A stretch of DNA of 64,000 nucleotides from Intrasporangium_A sp051961875 (GTDB lineage: Bacteria > Actinomycetota > Actinomycetes > Actinomycetales > Dermatophilaceae): NCBI RefSeq assembly GCF_051961875.1, contig NZ_JBQCCV010000125.1, forward strand, positions 65,163 to 129,162, read 5' to 3'. A model generated the notes under the pieces. It saw only the letters and a program-made list of their open reading frames with translations, did not search any database and was not told the DNA's origin. Shown here in pieces: positions 1-7,501 of the stretch. The position numbers and the translations under genes are program-made. Position 1 is the stretch's first letter, and every line of letters begins with the position of its first letter.

Positions 1-75
1 GACGAAGGGCGGGACCTGGTTGGAGACGAGATGCGTGCGCACGACCCGAGCCTAGGTCGTCGGTGTCACGTCCTG

Positions 76-97
76 ACCCGGATAGCCTCAGCGGTGA
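76..97 (+). promoter_or_regulatory. Candidate leaderless -10 box of the YihY-family gene
   Basis: TAGCCT at 83-88 ends eight bases before the ATG at 97, and no Shine-Dalgarno precedes that ATG. The TANNNT geometry fits a leaderless mRNA, as proposed for several other genes here. No convincing -35 is visible, so this is weak. Confidence 0.3.
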
Positions 98-1260
98 TGG
101 AGGTCAAGAGGCGGGTCCGCAGGGCCCTCGTCCACGTGCCCGGGGCGATGACCACGGCGCGCCTCACCCTGGAGACGGTCCGCGCCTGCCTGCGCTACCG
201 CGTCACCGGCCTCGCCTCGGAAGCGGCCTTCTTCATGCTTCTGTCGCTGCCGCCCCTCGTCCTCGGGCTCTTCGGCGGGGTCGGCTACATCGGTTCCCTC
301 CTCGGCCCGGACACCGTCGAGCGCGTCGTGGAGGCCGTCAGCACGTATGCCGCCCAGTTCCTCTCGCAGGAGACCATCGACCAGCTGCTCCTGCCGACCG
401 TCGACGACGTGCTCCACACGGGACGGGCCGACCTCATCTCGGTCGGCTTCCTGCTCTCGCTGTGGTCAGGCTCCCGGGCGCTCAACGTCTTCGTCGACAC
501 CATCTCGATCATGTACGGCCAGAGCGGGGTCCGCGGGATCATCCGCACCAGGGCGCTGTCGCTCTCGCTCTACTCGGTCGGGGTCGTCGTGGCGGTCATC
601 ATCATGCCGCTCGCGCTCCTGGGCCCGGAGATCATCGGCGGCTGGCTACCGGAGAAGGTCCGCCTCGTCACCGTCGCCTACTGGCCGCTCGTCCTGGTCC
701 TCACCATCGCGACCCTGACGACGATCTACCACATCGCCACACCGCGGCGGGCGCCATGGTGGCGCAACATCCCGGGAGCGGTGCTGGCCTTCGCGATCTG
801 GATCGTCGCGTCGGTGGTGGTGCGGATCTCGATCGAGGCATCTCTCGGCGGGGCGTCGATCTATGGCCCGCTGAGCACGCCGATCGTCCTGCTCATCTGG
901 CTCTATGTCCTCGCCATCGCCATCCTCATCGGCGCCGGCCTCAACGCCGCCACTCGGGTGCTCTGGCCGGTGACGCTGCGCGACGGGGCGGGGCGCCGGA
1001 TCATGGCTTGGGCGCGGGACGGGGCGGAGAACCTCCTCGCCCGGGGCGACGAGGCCGCCGAGGGCGTCACCGAGGCTCCGGTCGAGGATGCGCGGGGCTC
1101 GACGATGGGCGAAACCGCCGCCGAGAGAGGCGAGGAGGAGGCGGATACCGAGGACGTGCAACGGGCCCGGGAGCAGCAGTTCGAGCACCGTGAGCGCTCG
1201 GCCCTGGCGGAGGCGATCGAGCGCGAACTGCGGCACGGGCTCGGCTCTGACAGGGACTGA
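97..1260 (+). CDS. YihY/virulence factor BrkB family membrane protein
   Basis: A 387-residue integral membrane protein of the YihY (UPF0761, BrkB-related) family, once wrongly called RNase BN; its transport or envelope role is not established. Hydrophobic segments alternate through about the first 290 residues, including the family-typical stretch beginning ASEAAFFMLLSLPPL near residue 40 and a late helix IVLLIWLYVLAIAILIGAGL. The last roughly 95 residues are a hydrophilic Glu/Ala/Arg-rich cytoplasmic tail. I chose ATG 97 because residues before it look unlike the family; the frame stays open further upstream, even past the window edge, so the start is not certain. It is followed by a tRNA cluster with its own promoter. 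Confidence 0.85.
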   Translation: MEVKRRVRRALVHVPGAMTTARLTLETVRACLRYRVTGLASEAAFFMLLSLPPLVLGLFGGVGYIGSLLGPDTVERVVEAVSTYAAQFLSQETIDQLLLPTVDDVLHTGRADLISVGFLLSLWSGSRALNVFVDTISIMYGQSGVRGIIRTRALSLSLYSVGVVVAVIIMPLALLGPEIIGGWLPEKVRLVTVAYWPLVLVLTIATLTTIYHIATPRRAPWWRNIPGAVLAFAIWIVASVVVRISIEASLGGASIYGPLSTPIVLLIWLYVLAIAILIGAGLNAATRVLWPVTLRDGAGRRIMAWARDGAENLLARGDEAAEGVTEAPVEDARGSTMGETAAERGEEEADTEDVQRAREQQFEHRERSALAEAIERELRHGLGSDRD

Positions 1261-1293
1261 TTCGACCGTCCGAGCCGCCGTCCGAGGCCGGTT

Positions 1294-1322
1294 TTGTGGA
1301 TCATGGAGTGATCCGCTAATGT
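1294..1322 (+). promoter_or_regulatory. Sigma-A-type promoter of the tRNA-Gly/Cys/Val cluster
   Basis: A -35-like TTGTGG (1294-1299) and a -10-like TAATGT (1317-1322) are separated by 17 bp, upstream of the first tRNA at 1364. This is the expected layout for a stable-RNA promoter. It is inferred from sequence only. Confidence 0.55.
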
Positions 1323-1363
1323 CTACCAAGCACCGAGCGGGAAGTTACACGGTTGGTGTTCGT

Positions 1364-1436
1364 GCGGACGTAGCTCAGTTGGTAGAGCGCAACCTTGCCA
1401 AGGTTGAGGTCGCCGGTTCGAGCCCGGTCGTCCGCT
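1364..1436 (+). tRNA. tRNA-Gly (GCC)
   Basis: The acceptor stem GCGGACG pairs with CGTCCGC. The anticodon stem CAACC/GGTTG closes a TTGCCAA loop with anticodon GCC, and a GTTCGAG T-loop is present. The 3' CCA is not encoded. Confidence 0.95.
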
Positions 1437-1458
1437 CGGAGGGCAACTTGCCTTCAAC

Positions 1459-1529
1459 GGTGGAGTGGCCGAGAGGCGAGGCAGCGGCCTGCAAAGCCGC
1501 GTACACGGGTTCAAATCCCGTCTCCACCT
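1459..1529 (+). tRNA. tRNA-Cys (GCA)
   Basis: The acceptor stem GGTGGAG pairs with CTCCACC. The anticodon stem GCGGC/GCCGC closes the loop CTGCAAA, giving anticodon GCA. The T-arm is GGGTTCAAATCCC. It lies 22 bp after tRNA-Gly and is probably co-transcribed. Confidence 0.95.
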
Positions 1530-1544
1530 CTCGGTCACAACCCC

Positions 1545-1616
1545 GGGCGATTGGCGCAGTGGTAGCGCGCTTCCTTGACACGGAAGAGGTCACTGGTTCA
1601 AACCCAGTATCGCCCA
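1545..1616 (+). tRNA. tRNA-Val (GAC)
   Basis: The acceptor stem GGGCGAT pairs with ATCGCCC. The anticodon stem CTTCC/GGAAG closes loop TTGACAC with anticodon GAC. It is the third tRNA of the cluster, directly before a strong terminator. Confidence 0.95.
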
Positions 1617-1627
1617 CGTTACGAATT

Positions 1628-1677
1628 GAACCGCCCCTGATCTGCGACAACGCGGCTCAGGGGCGGTTCATTTTTTT
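1628..1677 (+). terminator. Rho-independent terminator of the tRNA cluster
   Basis: A long hairpin has arms GAACCGCCCCTGA (1628-1640) and TCAGGGGCGGTTC (1657-1669). It is followed by A and seven T residues (1671-1677), a classical intrinsic terminator. Confidence 0.9.
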
Positions 1678-1802
1678 GGTCGTCTCGATTGATCCGGGCT
1701 CGTGTCGCCGCTGGCGCTGCGGTGGTTTCCGCCCGAGTGCACGGCGCGAGCGGACAACTGGATCAACCGAGTCGGCAAGAAATGAACCGATTCAAGGAAA
1801 CT

Positions 1803-2807
1803 ATGAACAAGCAGCACCACATGATCAAGCGGATCGGAGCGGCAGGCGGGGCGACGTTGCTAGCCGCCCTGGTTCTGTCTGGATGCCAGGGCGCGCCGAG
1901 AGCCGACGCCCCGTCGGCGACGTCAGTCGGCGCCGCCCTGATGGCGCAGAAGACGTGCCATCCGGCGAAGAAGTGCCCGGCGCCGACGACGACCACGACG
2001 GCGCCCGCGCCCGCGCCCACGACGACCACGACGGCGCCGGCACCCACCACGACCACGACGGCGCCCGCACCCACGACCACGACGACCACGACGGCGCCGG
2101 CACCCACGACGACCACGACGGCGCCGGTACCCACGACGAGCTCAGTCCCGGGACAGGTCTGCACCAACCCGTACTACAAGACGAGCGATGCCAACGGCGG
2201 GGTCTCCGACGGTGGCTACTACGTGCACAACAACTTGTGGAACGCCGCGAAGTACCCGGGGACCACGGGCTCCACGGAGGTCTGCTCCTACCACTCCTGG
2301 AACCACACCGCGTACGCGAGCAACGCCAGCGGCACCGGCGAGGTCAAGACCTACCCGAACGTCCACAAGGACTACTCCGGCCGGACGATCAACAGCTTCA
2401 CGCAGCTCACGTCGACGTTCGCCCAGGTCTCCCCGAACAGCGGTATCTACAACGTCGCGTATGACATGTGGCTCAACGGCGTCCCCAACGACGAGGTGAT
2501 GGTCTGGACCGAGAACCACAAGCAGTACCCCGCCGGCTCGAAGTTCACCACAGTGACCATCTCCGGGGTGAGCTGGGACGTCTACGCCACCTCCGGGAAC
2601 GGCTACATCGCCTTCGTCCCCAGCGGAGGCAAGGTCCTCACGTCCGGAACCGTCGACCTCAAGGCGATGCTCCAGTGGCTCGTCGCACAGGGTCGCCTGC
2701 CCGCGACCTCGACGGTGGACCAGGTCGGTTACGGGGTCGAGGTCGTCGACACCGGCGGCAGCAAGGCAACCTGGAACTTCACCGACTTCTCAATCACCGA
2801 TCGCTGA
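1803..2807 (+). CDS. Secreted GH12-family glycoside hydrolase lipoprotein (probable endoglucanase/xyloglucanase)
   Basis: A 334-residue predicted lipoprotein: Lys/Arg-rich N-terminus, hydrophobic core and lipobox LSGC with the lipidated Cys28. A Thr/Pro linker (about residues 60-113) follows, then a domain with glycoside hydrolase family 12 hallmarks. These are NNLWN near residue 144, the nucleophile motif DEVMVW (Glu231) and the acid/base Glu313 in YGVEVV. GH12 enzymes cut beta-1,4-glucans by a retaining mechanism; which glucan is used here cannot be read from sequence. ATG 1803 was chosen for the AAGGA ribosome site just before it and the proper signal peptide; an in-frame ATG seven codons upstream is less good. 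A monocistronic unit ended by a strong hairpin. Confidence 0.82.
   Translation: MNKQHHMIKRIGAAGGATLLAALVLSGCQGAPRADAPSATSVGAALMAQKTCHPAKKCPAPTTTTTAPAPAPTTTTTAPAPTTTTTAPAPTTTTTTTAPAPTTTTTAPVPTTSSVPGQVCTNPYYKTSDANGGVSDGGYYVHNNLWNAAKYPGTTGSTEVCSYHSWNHTAYASNASGTGEVKTYPNVHKDYSGRTINSFTQLTSTFAQVSPNSGIYNVAYDMWLNGVPNDEVMVWTENHKQYPAGSKFTTVTISGVSWDVYATSGNGYIAFVPSGGKVLTSGTVDLKAMLQWLVAQGRLPATSTVDQVGYGVEVVDTGGSKATWNFTDFSITDR
1981..2145 (+). repeat. Thr/Pro-rich linker tandem repeat in the GH12 gene
   Basis: Several imperfect copies of a unit reading ACGACCACGACGGCGCC encode (T)nAPAP blocks. Such linkers typically space a surface enzyme away from its lipid anchor and are length-variable by slippage. Confidence 0.85.
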
Positions 2808-2830
2808 CCCGGTCCTGACCACCCTTCCTG

Positions 2831-2875
2831 GGAACAGCCCCTGACCCGCGGAACTGCCGGTCAGGGGCTGTTTCC
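2831..2875 (+). terminator. Hairpin terminator after the GH12 gene
   Basis: Arms GGAACAGCCCCTGACC (2831-2846) and GGTCAGGGGCTGTTTCC (2859-2875) form a near-perfect 16-bp stem 24 bp after the stop. Only a short T run occurs within the 3' arm. Confidence 0.7.
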
Positions 2876-3080
2876 TGAAGTGCTCGCGCCGCCCGTGTCC
2901 CGAAAACGCCCCGGCTTCGACTAGGCTTCAGCCAGCGGCCCGCCAGTTCTGCCTCGGGTCGCCTCTTCGTGGCGGGACCCATCGCTCCCGTTCCAGTCGA
3001 TTCGCTCTTGCGCCGCGACCCTCACAGACGAGGCCTTCGCGCCGGGCAGAACGACCCTTTTCCCTTGGAGTTCACCACCT

Positions 3081-4424
3081 GTGTCCACTGACACCACCTT
3101 CCCCGCCCTCGGGGTGCCCGCCGCACTCGTCACCATCCTTGCCGACAAGGGCATCACCGCCCCCACCCCCATCCAGGCGGCGACGCTGCCCGACTCGCTC
3201 GCCGGGCGCGACGTCCTGGGCCGCGGCCGGACCGGCTCCGGCAAGACCTACGCCTTCCTGCTGCCCCTGGTGACCCGGCTCTCGCAGTCGGCCCAGAAGC
3301 GTCGGCCGCAGCGGCCCCGGGCCCTCATCCTCGCGCCCACCCGTGAGCTCGTCACCCAGATCGAGACCGCGCTCGCCCCCCTTGCGAAGCCCTTCGGCCT
3401 GAAGTCGCAGACCGTCTTCGGCGGAGTCGGCCAGAACCCTCAGATCCAGGGCCTGCGCGCGGGCGTCGACATCGTCGTCGCCTGCCCCGGCCGCCTCGAG
3501 GACCTCATGGGCCAGGGGCACGTCTCGCTCGACGCCGTCGAGATCACGATCCTCGACGAGGCCGACCACATGGCCGACCTCGGCTTCCTGCCCGGGGTAC
3601 GCCGGATCATGGACAAGACCCCCCGTTCCGGGCAGCGGCTCCTCTTCTCGGCCACGCTCGACGGCGCCATCAACGTCCTCGTCAAGCGTTTCCTCACGAA
3701 TCCCGTGACGCATGAGGCCGATTCCGCGCAGTCACCCGTCTCCACCATGGAGCACCACGTGCTCCATGTGTCGCCCGACTCGCACCTGCCCGTCATCGTC
3801 GACCTCGCCGCCGCACCCGGCCGCAAGGTGGTCTTCACCCGGACAAAGCACCGCGCCAAGAAGCTCGCCCGGCAGCTGAACGCTTCCGGAGTGCCGGCGG
3901 TCGAGCTGCACGGCAACCTCAGCCAGGGCGCCCGAACCCGCAACATGGACGACTTCCATTCGGGCCGCGCGCAGACTCTCGTCGCGACCGACATCGCGGC
4001 TCGGGGCATCCACGTCGACGACGTCTCCCTCGTCATCCACGCCGACCCGCCGGTCGAGCACAAGGCGTACCTGCACCGGTCCGGCCGGACGGCCCGGGCC
4101 GGCGCCGAGGGAACGGTCGTCACGATGATGCTCGACGACCAGGTCCGGGACGTGCGTGACCTGACCCGCAAGGCGGGCATCAAGCCGACGACGACCCGTG
4201 TGCAGCCGGGCCACCCCATTCTGTCCGAGCTGGCACCGGGGGAGCGCAGCTATGCCGGTGGCCTCGTTCGCGAGCCGGTTCAGTCCGACGGCGGCCCCAG
4301 GCAGGGAGCCGTCGGTCGGCGGGGCACTGGACGGGGCGCCGGCGGCCGGGGTGGTGCTGGCGGCGGGCGCGGACGAGCTGCTGGCGCGGGCACGCAGTCC
4401 GACCAAGCAGCCAGGCAACGGTAA
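3081..4424 (+). CDS. DEAD-box ATP-dependent RNA helicase
   Basis: A 447-residue superfamily 2 RNA helicase with all core motifs in order. These are the Q motif TPIQAATLP, Walker A GRTGSGKT, APTREL, DEAD in LDEADHMADLGF, SATL, a RecA-2 domain with ATDIAARGI, and HRSGRTARAG. The last about 60 residues are a Gly/Arg/Ala-rich tail, as in RhlE-type proteins that contact RNA nonspecifically. It would unwind structured RNA during ribosome assembly or cold growth. The GTG start is supported by TTGGAG about ten bases before it. A leader of up to about 200 nt precedes it; no clear promoter was found. Confidence 0.9.
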   Translation: MSTDTTFPALGVPAALVTILADKGITAPTPIQAATLPDSLAGRDVLGRGRTGSGKTYAFLLPLVTRLSQSAQKRRPQRPRALILAPTRELVTQIETALAPLAKPFGLKSQTVFGGVGQNPQIQGLRAGVDIVVACPGRLEDLMGQGHVSLDAVEITILDEADHMADLGFLPGVRRIMDKTPRSGQRLLFSATLDGAINVLVKRFLTNPVTHEADSAQSPVSTMEHHVLHVSPDSHLPVIVDLAAAPGRKVVFTRTKHRAKKLARQLNASGVPAVELHGNLSQGARTRNMDDFHSGRAQTLVATDIAARGIHVDDVSLVIHADPPVEHKAYLHRSGRTARAGAEGTVVTMMLDDQVRDVRDLTRKAGIKPTTTRVQPGHPILSELAPGERSYAGGLVREPVQSDGGPRQGAVGRRGTGRGAGGRGGAGGGRGRAAGAGTQSDQAARQR

Positions 4425-4664
4425 CCTCGCCGCGGGCGGAGCGGCGGCGGCGACAGTCCCCGGACAGGGTCCTCGACCGTCTACTCGACCAGCTCCGGCG
4501 GGTCAGGCCGCTCCGTTGGTGCCACTGTCTCGCCGCAGGGCAACCGAGCCGGCCGCCGCGGCCGACGCTGACGTCAGGAGCACAGGTCCATCGCAGGTCT
4601 GAATGACCTCCGGCCCGAGGGGGTAAGGGGCCCGCCAAAGGAAACTGGGCACCGGAGGTGAATG
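4425..4664 (+). other. Intergenic stretch before the gas-vesicle neighbourhood
   Basis: About 240 bases with no convincing gene; open frames continuing from the helicase are Ala/Pro-rich shadows. Near its end GAAT (4601-4604), 16 bp and GGGTAA (4621-4626) resemble a sigma-B-type promoter, but the -10 ends in A where the consensus has a pyrimidine. GGAGG at 4654-4658 is the ribosome site of the next gene. Confidence 0.4.
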
Positions 4665-4895
4665 ATGGCGAACGACGGGCAGACGGACTCTCGGGCGCGA
4701 CTCTTGGACATGCTGCTGGAGAAGGTTGCCGAGGATCTCTACCCCTCGGGCATGATGATGGACCTCATCGAGGAGCTGCTTCAGCCCGATGAGGTTGCGG
4801 CGTACGTAGCAGTGCTCATGGAGAAGATGCAGGACGACGCCTACCCGAGCGTCGGAATGATGCGGCGTGTCACAGCGCTGCTGGGACCTGCCTGA
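4665..4895 (+). CDS. Small acidic protein of unknown function, upstream of gas-vesicle operon
   Basis: A 76-residue acidic protein that I do not recognise. It consists of two similar helical halves: DLYPSGMMMDLIEELL near residue 25 and DAYPSVGMMRRVTALL near residue 60. Both have an Asp-x-Tyr-Pro-Ser turn followed by a Met-rich amphipathic helix, which suggests internal duplication. GGAGG at 4654-4658 fits ATG 4665 better than the alternative ATG 4662. It lies 10 bp before a small membrane-protein gene and may be co-transcribed with it. The position beside the gvp operon makes a linked role possible but unproven. Confidence 0.65.
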   Translation: MANDGQTDSRARLLDMLLEKVAEDLYPSGMMMDLIEELLQPDEVAAYVAVLMEKMQDDAYPSVGMMRRVTALLGPA

Positions 4896-4905
4896 GGCGC
4901 GGCTC

Positions 4906-5262
4906 ATGAAGACGTTGCGCTGGGCCGCGGCGAGCCTGCTCGGGCTGCTCTCCGGCCTGCTCGCACTGGTGGGGCTCCTTCTTTGCGTCACCGTCATCCT
5001 GCTGCCCTTGGGCATCCCCGTCCTCGCCCTGGCCAGACGACTGATGCAGCTTGCCGGGCGCCTTGTCGTGCCCCGTGCCGCACGGCACCCCGTGGAGGGT
5101 CTGGAGGATTCAGCCCGCCGCATCACCCGCTCGGCCCGCCGCTCGGCGGGACGGAGTGTCGACGCCACGGCGGACGCGGCGAGCGGCGCGAGCACAGCCA
5201 TCTCGGAGACGCTCCGGCCCAGATGGACGACCAGGGTCCGGCGGCGGCTGCATCTGGGCTGA
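4906..5262 (+). CDS. Small membrane protein of unknown function
   Basis: A 118-residue protein with an N-terminal Lys/Arg start and one or two strongly hydrophobic helices (about residues 7-45, rich in Leu/Val). A basic, Ser/Ala/Arg-rich cytoplasmic-looking tail of about 70 residues includes a repeated SARR element. No catalytic motif is seen. It follows the 76-residue gene by 10 bp, so the two are probably one operon. It precedes the gas-vesicle operon by 175 bp with a hairpin between. I do not recognise the family. Confidence 0.65.
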   Translation: MKTLRWAAASLLGLLSGLLALVGLLLCVTVILLPLGIPVLALARRLMQLAGRLVVPRAARHPVEGLEDSARRITRSARRSAGRSVDATADAASGASTAISETLRPRWTTRVRRRLHLG

Positions 5263-5270
5263 ACCACACC

Positions 5271-5305
5271 CGTCCGTCGGCCGTCGCTTCGCTCGCTGAC
5301 GGACG
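5271..5305 (+). terminator. Hairpin between the small membrane gene and gvpY
   Basis: CGTCCGTC (5271-5278) pairs exactly with GACGGACG (5298-5305), extended by three more pairs including one G-T. There is no T-tract, so it may be a terminator of the two small genes or a leader structure. Confidence 0.45.
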
Positions 5306-5383
5306 TCCGTACCCATGCCGATCCGTGCTCCGTACGGGTCCACAAGCACGTCCTGGATGACCGGGCTTTACCAACCCTTCAGG

Positions 5384-5409
5384 GTTTCATGACCTTGGAG
5401 AGGGGGTAC
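5384..5409 (+). promoter_or_regulatory. Candidate sigma-B/sigma-F-type promoter of the gas-vesicle operon
   Basis: GTTT (5384-5387), 16 bp, then GGGTAC (5404-5409) matches the actinobacterial stress-sigma consensus GNNT-N14-16-GGGTAY. It lies just upstream of the AAGGAGGT ribosome site (5421-5428) of gvpY. This implies control by osmotic or general stress. The match is seen; the regulation is inferred. Confidence 0.6.
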
Positions 5410-5437
5410 CCGGGATCGCGAAGGAGGTGGCCGCGAC

Positions 5438-6247
5438 GTGCCGCCCAGAACGGACGCATCGCGGCTTGGGCACATGGCTGCACAAACTAAGATCGTCGTC
5501 GGAGTGTTGGGTGGATACCTGCTCGGACGCACCAAGAAGTTCCGCCTCGCCCTGACCCTGGGGAGCATGCTCGCCGGCCAGCGGCTCGTGAACAACCGAG
5601 AGGACCTGCTGGCACAGGGCTCGAAGCTCCTCGAAGGCAATCCACAGCTCAAGGCGTTGCAGAGCCAGCTCACGGGCCGGCTCGTCGACGTCGCCCGCGA
5701 GGCTGCGCTCGTCGCTGTGGCGACGAGGGTCGAGGCGCTGACGAAGTCGATCCAGCCCCGGCAGAAGTCGGGGGCCGGCGAGGGCGAGGAGCAGGGTGGC
5801 GAATCGGGTTCACCGATCGACACTCTGACGAAGTCGCTCCCGGGGCGCGGGCGGGGTCCGGAAGCGGAGTCGCAGAAAGGGCAGGCCGAAGGCGACGAGG
5901 CGGAGGAGCAGCCCGAGCAACAGGCCGACGAACGGATGGGGGACGAGGAGGAGTCTGACGAGGCGGACGACCGGATGGGCGGCCGGGACGAGACCGACCA
6001 GATGGGGGACCAGGACGAGTCCGAGGAGACGGACGAAGCCGCCGGCGGTCGCGCGGACAGCGACGAGGGTGACCGTGCCGGGCAGAGCGGCTCGTCGGGA
6101 TCGGGCTTCGGCGGCTCCCCTTCACAGTCGACCCCCTCGACCAAGAAGACTGCGGCGAAGGCCGCAAAGGCCGCCAAGGGCATGCCCGGCAGGTCCGGCA
6201 AGCGGTCGCCGGCACCCCGTACACGAGCAGGGAGGTCAGGGTCATGA
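5438..6247 (+). CDS. gvpY: GvpY-like gas vesicle accessory protein
   Basis: First gene of the gas-vesicle operon, 269 residues. About residues 15-110 form a conserved-looking region that is partly hydrophobic at the start (TKIVVGVLGGYLLGRTKK), then helical. It is followed by an extremely acidic, low-complexity stretch with DERMGDEEE/DDRMGGRDE/DQMGDQDE-type repeats, and a Lys/Ala-rich basic tail (KKTAAKAAKAAKG). In Streptomyces the gene between gvpG and gvpZ is called gvpY; its role is unknown. The GTG start has an AAGGAGGT site nine bases upstream; an internal ATG at 5474 is the alternative. Its stop overlaps the gvpZ start. The assignment rests on position and the N-terminal region. Confidence 0.65.
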   Translation: MPPRTDASRLGHMAAQTKIVVGVLGGYLLGRTKKFRLALTLGSMLAGQRLVNNREDLLAQGSKLLEGNPQLKALQSQLTGRLVDVAREAALVAVATRVEALTKSIQPRQKSGAGEGEEQGGESGSPIDTLTKSLPGRGRGPEAESQKGQAEGDEAEEQPEQQADERMGDEEESDEADDRMGGRDETDQMGDQDESEETDEAAGGRADSDEGDRAGQSGSSGSGFGGSPSQSTPSTKKTAAKAAKAAKGMPGRSGKRSPAPRTRAGRSGS

Positions 6248-7455
6248 CTCCGAACCCGGGCAGTGCCCGACTGAAGTCGGCAACCGGTGACCTGATGAAG
6301 ACCCTCGGCCAGCGAGCAGTGGGCTCCGTCGGTGACCGGGTCACCAGTCTGACCGACCGGCTCGAGGACGTGGCGACCGGCAACACCAGCGCGAAGTCCG
6401 CCCTCGGCGCAGGCAAGGCGGTGGCCGAGGGGAAGAGCCCGATCGGGGGCGCACTGAAGGGTGCGGCCTCGGCGATCAAGGACAAGATCTCCGGGCTGGG
6501 CGGAGGCTCCGAGTCAGGAGGCGGCTCCAGGAAGTCGCCCAAGGCCACCAAGGCGACCAACATCGTCGAGGTGATCGACGTCGGTGTGCCGGTCCGCGTC
6601 GCCTACGACCAGTGGACCGAGTTCGGCGCATTCCCCTCCTTCATGAAGAAGGTGGAGAACGTCGACGCCAAGGAGGACACCAAGCTCGACTGGAAGGCGC
6701 AGATCTTCTGGTCGCACCGGGAGTGGGAGGCCACGATCCTCGAGCAGGTGCCGGATGAGCGCATCGTCTGGCGCTCCAAGGGGCCGAAGGGCCATCCGGA
6801 CGGGGCGGTGACGTTCCACGAGCTCACCCCCGACCTGACTCGGATCATCGTGGTCCTCGAGTACTACCCCCAGGGTCTCTTCGAACGGACCGGGAACCTG
6901 TGGCGGGCCCAGGGTCGGCGTACACGCGTCGAGCTGAAGCACTTCCAGAGGCACGTCATGACCCGGACCATCCTCGATCCGGAGGAGCTCGAGGGCTGGC
7001 GCGGCACCATCGAGGACGGCGAGGTCGTCACGTCCCACGAGGATGCCGTGGCCGAGGAAGAACAGCAGGAGCAGGAGCAAGAGCAGGGGGACGGCGGCGA
7101 CGAGGAGTACGACGAGGAGTCGGCCGCGCCCGAGGACGAGTACGAGGACGAGGACGCCGACCAGGGCGAGGAGTACGACGAGGACTCGGGCGAGGAAGAC
7201 TCGGGCGCCCCGGAGGACGAGTACGAGGACGAGGGCTCCGACCAGGATGAGGAGTACGACGAGGAGTCGGCTGCGCCCGAGGACGAGTACGAGGACGAGG
7301 ACTCCGACCAGGGCGAGGCCGCCGGCGACGAGGAACCGGCCGGTTCGGAGGGGGCAAACGGACAGAACGCGGGTGGAAGCCGTCAGGAAGGCTCCACCAC
7401 CCAGGACGAGGGCTCGCAGCAGCGGCGCCCACGGCGGCGACAGCCTGCCAGATGA
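6244..7455 (+). CDS. gvpZ: GvpZ-like protein with SRPBCC (polyketide cyclase-type) domain
   Basis: A 403-residue protein. The first about 100 residues are Gly/Ser/Lys-rich, with segments able to form helices. A START/SRPBCC-like domain follows from about residue 100 to 255; NIVEVIDVGVPVRVAYDQWTEFGAFPSFMKKV is typical of the coenzyme Q-binding/cyclase-like group, so no run longer than that motif need be quoted to place it. The C-terminus is an acidic tail with three repeats. It matches gvpZ of actinobacterial gas-vesicle clusters, whose role is undefined. It overlaps gvpY by four bases (ATGA) and precedes gvpA by 46 bp. Confidence 0.7.
   Translation: MTPNPGSARLKSATGDLMKTLGQRAVGSVGDRVTSLTDRLEDVATGNTSAKSALGAGKAVAEGKSPIGGALKGAASAIKDKISGLGGGSESGGGSRKSPKATKATNIVEVIDVGVPVRVAYDQWTEFGAFPSFMKKVENVDAKEDTKLDWKAQIFWSHREWEATILEQVPDERIVWRSKGPKGHPDGAVTFHELTPDLTRIIVVLEYYPQGLFERTGNLWRAQGRRTRVELKHFQRHVMTRTILDPEELEGWRGTIEDGEVVTSHEDAVAEEEQQEQEQEQGDGGDEEYDEESAAPEDEYEDEDADQGEEYDEDSGEEDSGAPEDEYEDEGSDQDEEYDEESAAPEDEYEDEDSDQGEAAGDEEPAGSEGANGQNAGGSRQEGSTTQDEGSQQRRPRRRQPAR
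7102..7314 (+). repeat. Acidic tandem repeat in the GvpZ tail
   Basis: Three in-frame units of 66, 81 and 66 bp, each starting EEYDE and ending EDEYEDE-x-x-DQ. They encode a highly acidic low-complexity tail from about residue 287. Confidence 0.85.
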
Positions 7456-7501
7456 GAAAGGTCGTGATCATGACGCGCGCAGGCAACGGGGAGGCTGAGC
7501 T

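Noticed and set aside
2..55. Possible last 17 codons of an upstream gene ending in TAG at 53-55
   Set aside because: Too short to support; the frame of the YihY gene is also open here and no motif distinguishes the two.
1981..2145. CRISPR-like regular repeats
   Set aside because: The units are contiguous, imperfect and in frame, coding a Thr/Pro linker; there are no unique spacers.
1088..2464. Open frame running through the tRNA cluster
   Set aside because: It covers three clear tRNAs and a terminator and is out of frame with the GH12 gene.
4198..4602. 134-codon open frame at the end of the helicase gene
   Set aside because: It overlaps the helicase C-terminus, is Ala/Pro-rich, and lacks a ribosome site or family features.
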